A stretch of 54,933 nucleotides of DNA from Secundilactobacillus folii (GCF_009720675.1 NZ_WNJO01000013.1:1-54933); one strand, 5' to 3'; counted from the stretch's first letter, positions 9,517-20,336 are shown. The notes: generated from the sequence alone by a model not told the origin. Translations and numbers: made by a program.

Positions 9517-11046
9517 TTAATCTTTTTTACGAATAGTAAAGCCGTGCTTATTGCCGCCGTTCTTTCTGCGGTCACGGTTACCACCGCGGTCACGATGATC
9601 CTTGTTAGAACCATAACGACGGTGGTTATCATTACTTTTACCATAGCGGCGATTGCCACCACGACCATGGTTATTACCGCCACGTCCGTGATAGTTACGA
9701 CTGCCACCGCCGCCACCATGGCGACGTGGTAGCGGACGTTCTGGCGTGATCTTAACTGGGACCTTTGTTGAGTCGTCCTTTGTCAGATCATTCAGCAGCG
9801 CAGCAACCAAGTCAATGGCTTCGTATTGATCAAGGAGTTTAGAAGCAACGTCAGCATACTTTTCAGTATCGGTCTTATCAACAAGCTCCTTAACGGTGGT
9901 TTCAGCGTTACTCAGTTGACCGTTAAAGGCCTCTGCTTCCGAAGGCGGCTTCAATGGTAACATCCGCACTTTAGTCAACTTTTCAATTTCACGCAGGTAG
10001 TCCATCTCGTTAGGGGTCACGAAGGTCAATGAGACACCATGATGCCCGGCACGGCCAGTACGGCCGACACGGTGCACGTAACTATCTGGATCTTGCGGAA
10101 TATCATAGTTGAATACGTGAGTCACATCTTCAACATCAATCCCACGAGCAGCCACATCGGTTGCAACAAGGATATCAAGTTGGCCATGCTTAAACTGATT
10201 CAAGATTTGCATCCGGCGTTTTTGAGTCAAATCGCCATGAATTCCAGCAGCGTTATAACCACGGGCTTCTAGGCCACGAGCAATTTCATCCACCCGACGC
10301 TTTGTTCGAGTGAAGACAATACTCAAGTCTGGTGCTTGAACATCAAACATTCGGGTCATGACATCGAACTTTTCGTAGTCCTTGGCGCGAATATAGTACT
10401 GATCAATTAAATCAGTGGTTAATTCCTTGGCCTTGATCTTGACGTACTGCGGATCCTTCATAAATTGAACGCCGACCCGCTTAATCTCGTCAGGCATCGT
10501 TGCTGAAAATAGCATCGTTTGTCGCTCTGACGGGGTTGCTTTGATAATTGATTCAATATCTTCTAAGAAACCCATGTTTAACATTTCGTCGGCTTCATCC
10601 AACACCAGCATCTTGATGTGATCCAACTTGACCGTATGCCGGTTCATGTGGTCCAACAGACGTCCTGGTGTTCCGACTAGGACTTGTGGGTGATTTTTCA
10701 AGCTGTTAATTTGACGCCGGATATCAGCACCACCGTAAACAACCTGTACCTTAGCCCGCTCTTCGCGACCCAGTTGGTAAATTTGCTCCTGGTTTTGAAT
10801 CGCTAATTCACGCGTTGGTGAGATCACTAAGGCTTGAATATTCGGGTCGTCACGATCAATATTTTGTAAAATTGGCAGGGCGAAGGCTGCGGTCTTCCCA
10901 GTTCCTGTCTGTGCTTGTCCAATAACGTCTTTACCTTCCAATACCATTGGAATGGTCTGTGCTTGAATGGGGGTTGCTTCCTCGTAACCGTTACGCTCAA
11001 CGGCTTTAAGCAAGGATTTTGTTAACCCGAGTTCTGAAAACTTCAA
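9517..11046 (-). CDS. cshA: DEAD-box ATP-dependent RNA helicase CshA
   Basis: 509 residues, TTG start with AGGAGG eight bases upstream. All helicase motifs are visible: Q motif TPIQAQTIP, Walker A AQTGTGKTAAFALP, PTRELAIQ, DEAD, SAT, and VHRVGRTGRAG in the second RecA domain (to about residue 365). After a spacer, the last 70 residues are a Gly/Asn/Arg/His-rich tail with RGG-like steps, typical of CshA proteins that unwind RNA and work with the degradosome. It lies downstream of murF and has a hairpin-bearing leader. Confidence 0.93.
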   Translation of the reverse strand: MKFSELGLTKSLLKAVERNGYEEATPIQAQTIPMVLEGKDVIGQAQTGTGKTAAFALPILQNIDRDDPNIQALVISPTRELAIQNQEQIYQLGREERAKVQVVYGGADIRRQINSLKNHPQVLVGTPGRLLDHMNRHTVKLDHIKMLVLDEADEMLNMGFLEDIESIIKATPSERQTMLFSATMPDEIKRVGVQFMKDPQYVKIKAKELTTDLIDQYYIRAKDYEKFDVMTRMFDVQAPDLSIVFTRTKRRVDEIARGLEARGYNAAGIHGDLTQKRRMQILNQFKHGQLDILVATDVAARGIDVEDVTHVFNYDIPQDPDSYVHRVGRTGRAGHHGVSLTFVTPNEMDYLREIEKLTKVRMLPLKPPSEAEAFNGQLSNAETTVKELVDKTDTEKYADVASKLLDQYEAIDLVAALLNDLTKDDSTKVPVKITPERPLPRRHGGGGGSRNYHGRGGNNHGRGGNRRYGKSNDNHRRYGSNKDHRDRGGNRDRRKNGGNKHGFTIRKKD

Positions 11047-11079
11047 ATAAGTATCCTCCTAATAGGCTTTTACAAAGAA

Positions 11080-11119
11080 AATAGGACTATGAGAAATCCG
11101 TCTCACGAAGCGTCCTATT
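11080..11119 (-). terminator. Terminator-like hairpin between murF and cshA
   Basis: Outer arms AATAGGAC/GTCCTATT (8 bp) enclose an inner GAGA/TCTC stem. On the minus strand TTTTCTTTG follows. It lies about 135 bases after the murF stop and only 33 bases before the cshA start, so it is either the murF terminator or part of a cshA leader. Confidence 0.5.
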
Positions 11120-11254
11120 CTCCGATAACAAGTGTTAGTTCGAAAAAATTACAACTAAAGTATCATACATCATGGCCAAAAGAAAAGCAACACATATTAC
11201 TTTTCGTGCATCCTAAAGTAACCCCGATGCGTATTCAGCAAAGAATTTCATTGC

Positions 11255-12625
11255 TTATTGCAAGGCTGCCAGGACATCTTCGAGGTGAATGCCGTGACTG
11301 CCCTTGATCAGTACTATATCAGTCGGTTTAATATCTGCTTGTAACTGCGCAATTAGCTTAGCTTGCTGGTCAGTTTCGTAAAGGTGCAGATGATCGGAAT
11401 CGTACAAATCTTGCAAGGCGCTATACAATGCGTGCATGTGCGGCCCAACCAAATAAACATCCTGAATCAGTTTTGGGTCGAATGCCGATTTTAAGCTGGC
11501 ATGAAGATCGTCAGATTCGTTGCCCAATTCCAGCATGTCTCCGAGAACGACCCGCCGCTGGCCTTCGGTTGCAACCTTTGTAAAGGCTGCCATGACTTCT
11601 TTGACCGCAGTCGGATTAGAATTATAAACATCACTTAAAATTCGTTCACCGGTTGCACCAGGTACCCATTCCGCCCGGTTCTTAGTCAGATTTAAATCTT
11701 TGAAGGCATCCGTTGCAGCCTTCGGTGAAATATGAAAAATCTTGGCAACGCTCAACGCGGCCAGTGCATTATTAACGTTGTAATCACCAATCATTGGGAC
11801 AACCACCGTCTCATCTGGTGCCTGATTAGTGGTAAAACTGGTCTGGGTATCAGTTGTCTGGATACTGGTTGAGTATATATCGTCCGTTTCCTGACGACCA
11901 AAAGTCATCTGACGCTGATCGATCTGCTTAGCGCGTTCAGTCAGTAGTGGCTCGTCACCATCGTAAATAAACGTGCCGTCCTCTTTCAGTCCATGCGTGA
12001 TCTCCATCTTAGCATCCGCAATCTTATCGCGAGTACCAAAGAATTCAATGTGGGCCTCGCCAATCATAGTAATAACGGCAACGTCCGGTGACACCAGCTT
12101 ACTTAGAAAATCAAGTTGACCGGGTCGATCCATACCCATTTCAATGACCATGATCTCCGTATTAGATTCCATCGACAGGATTGTGACCGGAACTCCGATT
12201 TCATTATTGAAATTATCCTTCGTTTTGGTCACGTTGAATTGTGTGGCGAGTACTGATGCCACCATGTCCTTAGTTGTCGTTTTCCCGTTCGAGCCAGTGA
12301 TTGCCACAACTTTAGGATTGATCTTCAGTAAATAATATTTGCTGAGTGCTTGTAACGACTTTAGCGGATCTTCTACAACCAGAACTGGAATGTCAGTAGG
12401 CACCGCACCATGATCAGCTTTCCAAAGGGTTGCTACCGCACCATTTTTAAGGGCGCCTTGAACAAATTCATGGCCATCCCGCTCTCCTTCCAGAGGCACA
12501 AACAGGGCACCAGAATCAAGATGACGGCTGTCAAAGGCGACACTTGACACTTCGATTTCATCCCAGTTACTCGTATCATTTTGGGCAGAAACCGCTCGAG
12601 CGATTTCACCAAGTTGCATTTTCAT
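11255..12625 (-). CDS. murF: UDP-MurNAc-tripeptide--D-alanyl-D-alanine ligase
   Basis: 456 residues. It joins D-Ala-D-Ala to the UDP-MurNAc tripeptide, the last cytoplasmic step of precursor assembly. The ATP-binding loop ITGSNGKTTTKDM is at about residue 110-122. EVMVIEMG-type and NNEIGVPVTIL mid-domain motifs and the C-terminal YNSNP motif are seen. The ATG at 12625 follows AGGAG. The neighbourhood with alr suggests coordinated D-Ala use. Confidence 0.95.
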   Translation of the reverse strand: MKMQLGEIARAVSAQNDTSNWDEIEVSSVAFDSRHLDSGALFVPLEGERDGHEFVQGALKNGAVATLWKADHGAVPTDIPVLVVEDPLKSLQALSKYYLLKINPKVVAITGSNGKTTTKDMVASVLATQFNVTKTKDNFNNEIGVPVTILSMESNTEIMVIEMGMDRPGQLDFLSKLVSPDVAVITMIGEAHIEFFGTRDKIADAKMEITHGLKEDGTFIYDGDEPLLTERAKQIDQRQMTFGRQETDDIYSTSIQTTDTQTSFTTNQAPDETVVVPMIGDYNVNNALAALSVAKIFHISPKAATDAFKDLNLTKNRAEWVPGATGERILSDVYNSNPTAVKEVMAAFTKVATEGQRRVVLGDMLELGNESDDLHASLKSAFDPKLIQDVYLVGPHMHALYSALQDLYDSDHLHLYETDQQAKLIAQLQADIKPTDIVLIKGSHGIHLEDVLAALQ

Positions 12626-12692
12626 AAGAAAATCTCCTATTTACATATCGTTTTTGGAACAGGTCGTTTTTTATTATACCACGCCCCAAATC

Positions 12693-12727
12693 TAAAAAAA
12701 GAAACAAGTCAACCACCGCTGACTTGT
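12693..12727 (-). terminator. Terminator of the 265-residue protein gene
   Basis: ACAAGTCA (12704-12711) pairs with TGACTTGT (12720-12727). On the minus strand it is followed by TTCTTTTTTT. It separates the unknown gene from murF. Confidence 0.75.
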
Positions 12728-12731
12728 CCGC

Positions 12732-13529
12732 TCATAAATCAATTTCATTTGCATTAAATGCTGTATCATCCGTGATTTGAAGCCCCCACTTTTTTTGCTC
12801 AACATCATAACTCATCGTTGCTACCTGACGAGTCGCATCGTAAACGTCCATTCGATCATGCCACCAGCTTTGACGTTCGGGATGTTCCTGAAGCCTCACT
12901 GGAACCAGATAGCGACGGCGACGTTCCACAGCTTGATCAAACGCAAAAATAACACCATCCGTAAAGGCCGTTTGCAACTGCTTGATCATGTCTCCCGGTA
13001 CATCACTGACCGAAAATGGCCGGTTAAACATCATCCAGCGATTACTGTGTAAAAGCCGAAGATGACGTTTGAGCGAAACGTCTAGAATATGGTTAAAAGT
13101 CCGCATATTCCGGTAATACACTTTGGTAAAATCATCGCTAACAGTCAGAAACGCGTAGTCGTTTTGAAGTTTTGAATAGAGCGGCAAATGGTAGTGGGTT
13201 CCCATATGCGCCATGTACAATAGTTCGGCAATTTCGCCAGGCATCAGAAGGTCTAAATCATCCGTTTCATGGAAATCTAGCCATTCCTTTGGCTGAGCAC
13301 TTTTATCCAGCAAAAATTCCCGCACCGAATTCTGACCGGTCACGGTTTGAAACCGCGTATGGCTGTTGACTTGATTTCCCTCAAGCCGACCATCGATCAA
13401 CACAATTCGCTGCGGTACATCTGGCACACCATTCACGAAATCCGCGGGTGTAATGCCATATGAAATCACCAGGTTATTCACCTGCTCCCAATTAATGTAG
13501 ACAAAATTACCTTGCATCTCTTTATTCAC
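12732..13529 (-). CDS. Conserved protein of unknown function
   Basis: 265 residues, soluble, without signal peptide or clear membrane segment. The middle holds a histidine-containing stretch (ELLYMAHMGTHYHLPLYSKL) and a long basic/aromatic region (SLKRHLRLLHSNRWMMF). I recognise no catalytic motif. The start is uncertain: GTG at 13529 or ATG 12 bases later, both poorly spaced from GAGAGAG. It is a single gene with its own terminator, next to murF. The length and clean reading frame argue that it is real. Confidence 0.7.
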   Translation of the reverse strand: MNKEMQGNFVYINWEQVNNLVISYGITPADFVNGVPDVPQRIVLIDGRLEGNQVNSHTRFQTVTGQNSVREFLLDKSAQPKEWLDFHETDDLDLLMPGEIAELLYMAHMGTHYHLPLYSKLQNDYAFLTVSDDFTKVYYRNMRTFNHILDVSLKRHLRLLHSNRWMMFNRPFSVSDVPGDMIKQLQTAFTDGVIFAFDQAVERRRRYLVPVRLQEHPERQSWWHDRMDVYDATRQVATMSYDVEQKKWGLQITDDTAFNANEIDL

Positions 13530-13715
13530 ACTCTCTCAAATATTCACTATCCCATTGTACTACGAAACTGAAATAAAAAGTGGGTTAAAAAGGGAATATA
13601 GACAAATTTTATTGAAGGTATAGTGGCTAGTTATCAGGCGCGACATGACTCGCTTGACTGGTTTAGCAATATCCAATATGATTGTAGAAAACCGAGCAAA
13701 AGAGGAGACATTGAA

Positions 13716-14174
13716 ATGACCAACGTTTTATTCGTCTGCCTGGGAAATATTTGTCGCTCCCCAATGGCAGAGGCAATCTTTAAAGAACTGGTTGCCAAAC
13801 GTGGCTTAAGCGACCAGATTAAAGTCGATTCGTGTGCCACCAGCAGCGAAGAAGAGGGCAATCCGCCACATCCTGGTGCCCGGAAAGTGATGGCGGCTCA
13901 CGGCCTTGATTACAGCTACATGCACTCACGTCCGATTACCCAACGCGACTTTGACTGGGCCAATTATATCATCACCATGGACAGTCAAAATGTCTTCAAC
14001 CTTCGCCAAATGGCGCCCGCAGCAGACCAGTCAAAGATTCACCTGTGCTTAGATATTTTACCTGATAAACAGGGTCAAGAGATTCCAGATCCCTGGTACA
14101 CTCACCGCTTCGAATATACCTACCAAGTTTTAAGCAGTGCTCTGCCAGCCTGGTTAGATCAAATAGCCAACTAA
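13716..14174 (+). CDS. Low-molecular-weight protein-tyrosine phosphatase
   Basis: 152 residues from the ATG at 13716, chosen because AGAGGAGA lies 8 bases upstream and the protein then begins just before the P-loop. The CX5R signature is CLGNICRSP (C8, R14), and the general-acid aspartate is in IPDPWY (D125). It should hydrolyse phosphotyrosine or small aryl phosphates in the cytoplasm; the substrate is unknown. No tyrosine kinase or polysaccharide genes are adjacent, so a capsule-regulating role is not supported here. Confidence 0.93.
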   Translation: MTNVLFVCLGNICRSPMAEAIFKELVAKRGLSDQIKVDSCATSSEEEGNPPHPGARKVMAAHGLDYSYMHSRPITQRDFDWANYIITMDSQNVFNLRQMAPAADQSKIHLCLDILPDKQGQEIPDPWYTHRFEYTYQVLSSALPAWLDQIAN

Positions 14175-14222
14175 TTTAAGCTTTTGAATGGCCTGATTAA
14201 GCTTTTTAGCTATCAACATCCA

Positions 14223-14268
14223 CCATTAAAAAATGGTTTCCCGAACTTGGGAAACCATTTTTTAATGG
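14223..14268. terminator. Bidirectional terminator between phosphatase and sortase
   Basis: Two perfect 20-base arms surround the 6-base loop GAACTT. The arms are A-rich/T-rich at their outer ends, so the structure can stop transcription from both convergent genes. Confidence 0.9.
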
Positions 14269-14300
14269 TAAGAGGCCACAGTCTATGTTTTTAGGTAAGG

Positions 14301-15002
14301 CTACTTATTATTGAATTTAGCTGCGAACTCTTTTTGAATCTTCACTGGCGTATCGGAATACTTCGCGGTGTTGGTCAGCTTCCCACGAATCATTAATCGC
14401 CGGGCGCCCGTGGCATCACATGTGACTAAGGTGACGATATTAGCCCGAGTCTGATTCACCACGTCCACGCGTGTGGCAGCGATAAATTCTCGTCGGTAAA
14501 CCTTATAGGTGAAAACCTTCTTCATGTTAGTCAGATAAATCTTATCACCCACCCGAGTTTTAAAATACAGGGGTGAAAAGAGGATATCTTTACGCACCAT
14601 GTGGTGACCAGCCAGCGGGTAATTACCATGACCCATTTTTTGATCCGCTCGCATCGTGCCAGCAGCTAGGGCTAGGGTCTGATTAGAGACCCCCTTGGCA
14701 ATCGGTAGATGCACGCTAGAACTCGGTACTAGGATCTGACCGATCGTCAGAATCTTTTGCGAATTCATGCGGGCTTTTGCCACCGTTGTAAAGTTTAAAG
14801 CCTTAGCATTTTTAAAGTTAAAATCAGCTTTTTTCCGATTGTTAGCATCCGCCGACTTAGCCGTAATTTTGGGCTGATAAGAACTGACCATGTAGTTTTT
14901 GATTTGTTGGTTAAAAATCAAGCCCAACGAAATCAAAATTAAGATTGTGAAACCAACCCGATACGCCCACTTCGTAAATTTACTTCTCCCAGAATTTTTC
15001 AT
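14301..15002 (-). CDS. srtA: Class A sortase
   Basis: 233 residues from the ATG at 15002 (GGGGAT just upstream). The longer GTG-initiated frame from 15059 has no ribosome site. One N-terminal membrane helix (about residues 11-30) anchors the enzyme outside the cell. The catalytic histidine is in YPLAGHHM, the cysteine in TLVTCDATG and the arginine in RRLMIRGKL. It cleaves LPxTG-type signals and links surface proteins to peptidoglycan. The adhesin at the left edge is a possible client. It is not clustered with pilin genes, so a housekeeping role is likely. Confidence 0.92.
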   Translation of the reverse strand: MKNSGRSKFTKWAYRVGFTILILISLGLIFNQQIKNYMVSSYQPKITAKSADANNRKKADFNFKNAKALNFTTVAKARMNSQKILTIGQILVPSSSVHLPIAKGVSNQTLALAAGTMRADQKMGHGNYPLAGHHMVRKDILFSPLYFKTRVGDKIYLTNMKKVFTYKVYRREFIAATRVDVVNQTRANIVTLVTCDATGARRLMIRGKLTNTAKYSDTPVKIQKEFAAKFNNK

Positions 15003-15179
15003 GACATCCCCGCTATCCCCGTTGACACACTTTTGAAAGCGCCCAACAGTTGATTGCACGTGATTGGTATGGCTTGTTATCTACTGAAAACGTGCTAATC
15101 TATTAGTATTACTGTTTTATTTTACTCGTCCATTTTACCTGATTAAAGCCATTATTGAAAGAAAGAAGATTGATCTCAT

Positions 15180-16424
15180 TTGACTGAACCAGAACCCACT
15201 ATCTCCCATCCTAAACGTCCAGTTTGGCGCCGTAATTTATTTGTCCTGTGGTTTGGTACGTTTATGGCTGGTCTCGCATTTAGCGAAATCATGCCATTTT
15301 TATCCCTCTACGTGGATACTTTAGGCAACTTTACCAAGGACCAATTGAACCTGTACTCCGGGATTACTTTTTCTGCGACTTACTTGATGACGGCGATTGC
15401 CAGTCCAATGTGGGGTCGGCTGGCCGACAGAAAGGGCCGCAAATTAATGCTGATCCGAGCATCGCTAGGAATGGCGATCGTCATGGCGCTGATGGGTGCC
15501 GTCACCAACGTTTGGGAACTCATGGCGCTACGGTTCATTCAGGGGATCTTTTCTGGCTACATCAGTAACGCCAACGCACTGATGGCGACCCAAGCTCCGA
15601 AAAGCAAGAGTGGCCAAGCGTTAGGAACATTGGCCACCGGATACGTGGGCGGCTCACTATTTGGCCCTCTGCTAGGTGGTATTTTAGCTGAAATTTTTTC
15701 TTACCGCGTCACCTTTTTTATCACGGGTGCGCTGTTACTTTCAGTGTTCATCTTGAGTTATTTTTTTGTCACTGAATCCTTTAAACCGGTGGAAAAACAA
15801 AACATGCTTTCGACTAAAGAAGTACTCGGGGTCATTAAGCACCCAAAACTAGTCTTAGGGATGTTTATCACTACGCTGATTATCCAGGCCTCAAACATGT
15901 CGATTTCACCAATTTTATCCCTGTACGTTCGCGAAATCATGCCAAAGGGATCGGCTATCACGTTGTTTAGCGGCATCGTTGCCGCCATTCCAGGCGTGGC
16001 AGCCCTGTTTGCTGCACCGCAGTTAGGCCGCCTAGGTGATAAAGTGGGAACCGAATTGGTGCTCACAGTGGGATTCATTTTTGCCATATTGGTCTACCTA
16101 CCAATGGCATTCGTCACCAACGTTTGGCAACTCATGTTTTTACGCTTTTTGATTGGAATCTCCAACGCGACGATGCTCCCGGCTGTTCAAACACTTTTGT
16201 CGAAAAATACACCGCCACAGGTCACCGGGCGAATCTTCAGTTGGAACCAGTCTTTTCAAGCCGTTGGTAGTGTCTTAGGCCCCATGATTGGCTCGACAGT
16301 CTCAACCGTTTTCGATTACTCTGGGGTGTTCATTTCTACATCCGTATTAGTATTAATGAACTTCCTGCTGTTCTGGCACAACACCGCAACGCTAAGACGC
16401 CAGCACTTGAAACATGAGAATTAA
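15180..16424 (+). CDS. Major facilitator superfamily efflux transporter (PmrA/MdtG type)
   Basis: 414 residues with about 12 hydrophobic segments. The MFS loop-2/3 motif GRLADRKGRKLMLIRA and a second copy (GRLGDKVGTELVLTVG) are visible. The motif SGYISNANALMATQAP and the glycine-rich fifth helix GYVGGSLFGPLLGG fit the drug/H+ antiporter group such as pneumococcal PmrA. The start is TTG at 15180; the ribosome site is weak. It is divergent from the sortase gene and alone. The substrate cannot be told from sequence. Confidence 0.8.
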   Translation: MTEPEPTISHPKRPVWRRNLFVLWFGTFMAGLAFSEIMPFLSLYVDTLGNFTKDQLNLYSGITFSATYLMTAIASPMWGRLADRKGRKLMLIRASLGMAIVMALMGAVTNVWELMALRFIQGIFSGYISNANALMATQAPKSKSGQALGTLATGYVGGSLFGPLLGGILAEIFSYRVTFFITGALLLSVFILSYFFVTESFKPVEKQNMLSTKEVLGVIKHPKLVLGMFITTLIIQASNMSISPILSLYVREIMPKGSAITLFSGIVAAIPGVAALFAAPQLGRLGDKVGTELVLTVGFIFAILVYLPMAFVTNVWQLMFLRFLIGISNATMLPAVQTLLSKNTPPQVTGRIFSWNQSFQAVGSVLGPMIGSTVSTVFDYSGVFISTSVLVLMNFLLFWHNTATLRRQHLKHEN

Positions 16425-16499
16425 ATCATTCCTGTAAGTTCTCAATTCTAGCTCATCGTCAAATAATATCCTTATGCGGCGTCACTTCGTCATAAAATA

Positions 16500-16534
16500 C
16501 AAAAAGCCACCCACGCCGAAACGTGAGTGGCTTA
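16500..16534 (-). terminator. Terminator after rpmE2
   Basis: Arms around AAGCCAC and GTGGCTT with an inner ACG/CGT stem; on the minus strand GGCTTTTTG follows. Confidence 0.7.
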
Positions 16535-16544
16535 CTTGTTGTTA

Positions 16545-16796
16545 TTAGTCGTTTTTGAGACCGTACTTCTTGTTGAAACGATCCACAGCACCATCTGCTT
16601 GGTTGAACTTTTGCTTACCAGTGTAAAAGGGATGTGAGTCAGAAGAAATTTCAACACGAATCAATGGATAAGTGTTGCCGTCTTCCCATTCAACAGTTTC
16701 TTGCGAAGTTGCAGTTGAACCGGACAAGAACTTGTAACCGGTACTTGAATCTTGGAATACCACTTGGTGGTAATCTGGATGAATTCCTTTTTTCAT
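16545..16796 (-). CDS. rpmE2: 50S ribosomal protein L31 type B
   Basis: 83 residues beginning [16 protein letters not shown] and ending NKKYGL. The CxxC zinc ligands of type A L31 are absent, which defines the type B, zinc-independent paralogue. In other bacteria this form replaces the zinc form when zinc is scarce; here it may be the only copy. It lies upstream of the phosphatase/sortase block and downstream of murA; no rho gene lies between, unlike in Bacillus. Confidence 0.97.
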   Translation of the reverse strand: MKKGIHPDYHQVVFQDSSTGYKFLSGSTATSQETVEWEDGNTYPLIRVEISSDSHPFYTGKQKFNQADGAVDRFNKKYGLKND

Positions 16797-16901
16797 AATT
16801 ATTACGCTCCTTTGCCCTGAATCATTGACTGAAACAGAGATTGATTATTACCGTCAACCTAAATAGAATATCATAAGAACACGGTCAGTTCAAGTAGCCA
16901 A

Positions 16902-18182
16902 CTAGAATTCTTCGACTCGGTCTGAGTCTTCGATTTTCACGTCAGCATTCAAACCCGTGAGTTTCTCAACGATGCTGCCATAACCGCGCAAAATATTTTC
17001 CGCGTTGTTAATGGTGGTTTCACCATCCGCCATCAGCGCTGCAATCATGAGTGAAGCACCAGCCCGTATCTCTCCAGCTTCGACTTGGGCGCCCCTTAAA
17101 TGATCAGTATGGTCAACCACGATCATGTCCTTTTCAGGCCTGATCTTCGCTCCCATCTTTTGCAACTCCGGAACGTGTTTTAGTCGTTGCGGGTAAATCG
17201 TATCCACAATGACACTGCTGCCCTTTGCCGTGAGTAATAATGGCGTAATGGGCTGCTGTAAGTCGGTGGCGAAGCCAGGAAACGGCATGGTTTTCACTTG
17301 GATTGCCTTCAAATTCTTAGAAGGACCAACGTACGCTGAGTCTTCACCAATCTGTAGATCAACGCCCATTTCAATCAGTTTAGCCGTAAACGACTCCAAG
17401 TGTTCTGGAATAATGTTATTAATATGAACGCCATCGCCAACTGCGGCAGCCATCGACAAAAATGTGCCCGCTTCGATCCGGTCGGGAATAATCGTATGCA
17501 CGTTTGTCGCCCGCAGAACCGGCACACCTTCGACCCGAATAACATCGGTACCTGCACCACGAACGTGCGCACCCATGTTATTTAAAAACGTGGCAATATC
17601 AACAATTTCTGGCTCCTTAGCGGCGTTTTCAATGGTCGTTAAACCGGTTGCTTTGACCGCTGCTAAAATGGTGTTGATCGTGGCACCAACAGAGACAACA
17701 TCCAAGAAGATTCGGGCACCATGAAGACCGCCCTCACCAGTTGTAATGTGAACCGTACCGTGGTCATCTTTGACTTCGGCTCCCAGTGCTTTAAAAGCCT
17801 TAATATGCTGGTCAATGGGGCGCGGGCCAATGTTATCACCGCCAGGAAAAGTAATGGTTGCGCGACCAAAACGACCTAACAATGCACCCATGAAATAGTA
17901 TGATGCACGCAAGCTTTTGATTGCTCTGCTGGGCATCGGTGCTTCCACGATTTCAGTGGGGTCAATAGTCAATACGCCGTCCGCAAATTTGGAGTGCACA
18001 TTCATGGACTCCAAAATGAGCATCAGATTATGAACATCAAGAATATCTGGTACCATATCAAATTTTACAGGTGTATCAGCCAGGATTGCCGCGGGAATCA
18101 GTGCGACCGTACTGTTTTTAGCGCCACCGATGTTGACGCTACCTGACAGGCGCCTTCCACCGTGGATTATCATTTTTTTCAT
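16902..18182 (-). CDS. murA: UDP-N-acetylglucosamine 1-carboxyvinyltransferase (MurA2/MurZ type)
   Basis: 426 residues. It transfers enolpyruvate from PEP to UDP-GlcNAc, the first committed step of peptidoglycan synthesis. K22 in GGAKNS and the substrate-binding aspartate in [14 protein letters not shown] are present. The catalytic-loop cysteine is replaced: the loop reads [11 protein letters not shown] with Asp116 (codon 17835-17837) where E. coli has Cys115. Such Asp variants of other bacteria are active but insensitive to fosfomycin. Gene order pyrG-murA-rpmE matches the Bacillus murZ locus. No second murA copy is in the window. Confidence 0.95.
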   Translation of the reverse strand: MKKMIIHGGRRLSGSVNIGGAKNSTVALIPAAILADTPVKFDMVPDILDVHNLMLILESMNVHSKFADGVLTIDPTEIVEAPMPSRAIKSLRASYYFMGALLGRFGRATITFPGGDNIGPRPIDQHIKAFKALGAEVKDDHGTVHITTGEGGLHGARIFLDVVSVGATINTILAAVKATGLTTIENAAKEPEIVDIATFLNNMGAHVRGAGTDVIRVEGVPVLRATNVHTIIPDRIEAGTFLSMAAAVGDGVHINNIIPEHLESFTAKLIEMGVDLQIGEDSAYVGPSKNLKAIQVKTMPFPGFATDLQQPITPLLLTAKGSSVIVDTIYPQRLKHVPELQKMGAKIRPEKDMIVVDHTDHLRGAQVEAGEIRAGASLMIAALMADGETTINNAENILRGYGSIVEKLTGLNADVKIEDSDRVEEF

Positions 18183-18363
18183 GACCTATAATTCCTCTAC
18201 TATAAAAATCGTGCTTCGGTGCAATCATCAATCAATGATAAATAATGAGCAGCTAAAATACAATAGTTTAACGTCGATTACGTCAATTTGTAATATTTGA
18301 GACAGTCAAATTAACTTTTCTTATTGAATTATTAGTAAAGCACGATTTTATTGCCTATTTCGT

Positions 18364-18397
18364 TAAAAAAGCCGCGTGACATCAACAATCACGTGGC
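18364..18397 (-). terminator. Terminator of pyrG
   Basis: GCCGCGTGA (18371-18379) pairs with TCACGTGGC (18389-18397) with one G-T pair. A run of six T follows on the minus strand (18370-18365). Confidence 0.85.
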
Positions 18398-18415
18398 CTC
18401 TTTATGACTCATTGT

Positions 18416-20044
<1,629 letters not shown>

Positions 20045-20075
20045 TTAGTTTGGGGTGAAGCAGTCGCAAATTAAT

Positions 20076-20185
20076 AAAAAACTCCCTATTCAATCGAATA
20101 GGGAGCGTTTATTTCGAACGTTGACCTTACGATTCCTCGTAAGGTGCCCAAAAAACATAATAACAAGATGTCTTGAATGCGTCAA
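20076..20185 (-). promoter_or_regulatory. pyrG promoter and GGGC-type attenuator leader
   Basis: On the minus strand TTGACG (20185-20180), a 17-base spacer and TATTAT (20162-20157) form a strong promoter. Seven bases on, the predicted transcript begins GGGCACC (first G at 20149). A stable hairpin with arms CCTTACGA/TCGTAAGG follows (20144-20125). Then comes a terminator with perfect 10-bp arms CTCCCTATTC/GAATAGGGAG (20105-20082) and a run of six T, 55 bases before the start codon. In Bacillus and Lactococcus pyrG, low CTP causes repeated G addition at a GGGC start, and the poly-G pairs with the pyrimidine-rich arm to prevent termination. All elements are present here; the mechanism is inferred. 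Confidence 0.85.
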
Positions 20186-20336
20186 GCGGAAACTTCATTT
20201 AGCAACCGTACCCCGCCCCAAGAAGATTTTTCAGGTTTCCACAAACTATCGGGCTAAGTATCAGCCATTCACATCAGAGCTAGGAGCCACCACCGTTTAG
20301 TTTGAATTCAAATCATTATTCAAAATTTAGACCAGT

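Noticed and set aside
9544-9732. Plus-strand frame opposite the cshA tail
   Set aside because: It is the complement of the Gly/Asn/Arg-rich repeat coding; the low-complexity Thr/Ile/Val product and missing ribosome site mark it as a shadow.
18205-18349. 12-base inverted repeat AAAATCGTGCTT / AAGCACGATTTT flanking the murA leader
   Set aside because: The arms are 121 bases apart, and a likely promoter lies between them, so they would not both be transcribed. A repeat of this size at this spacing is expected by chance about once in such a window.
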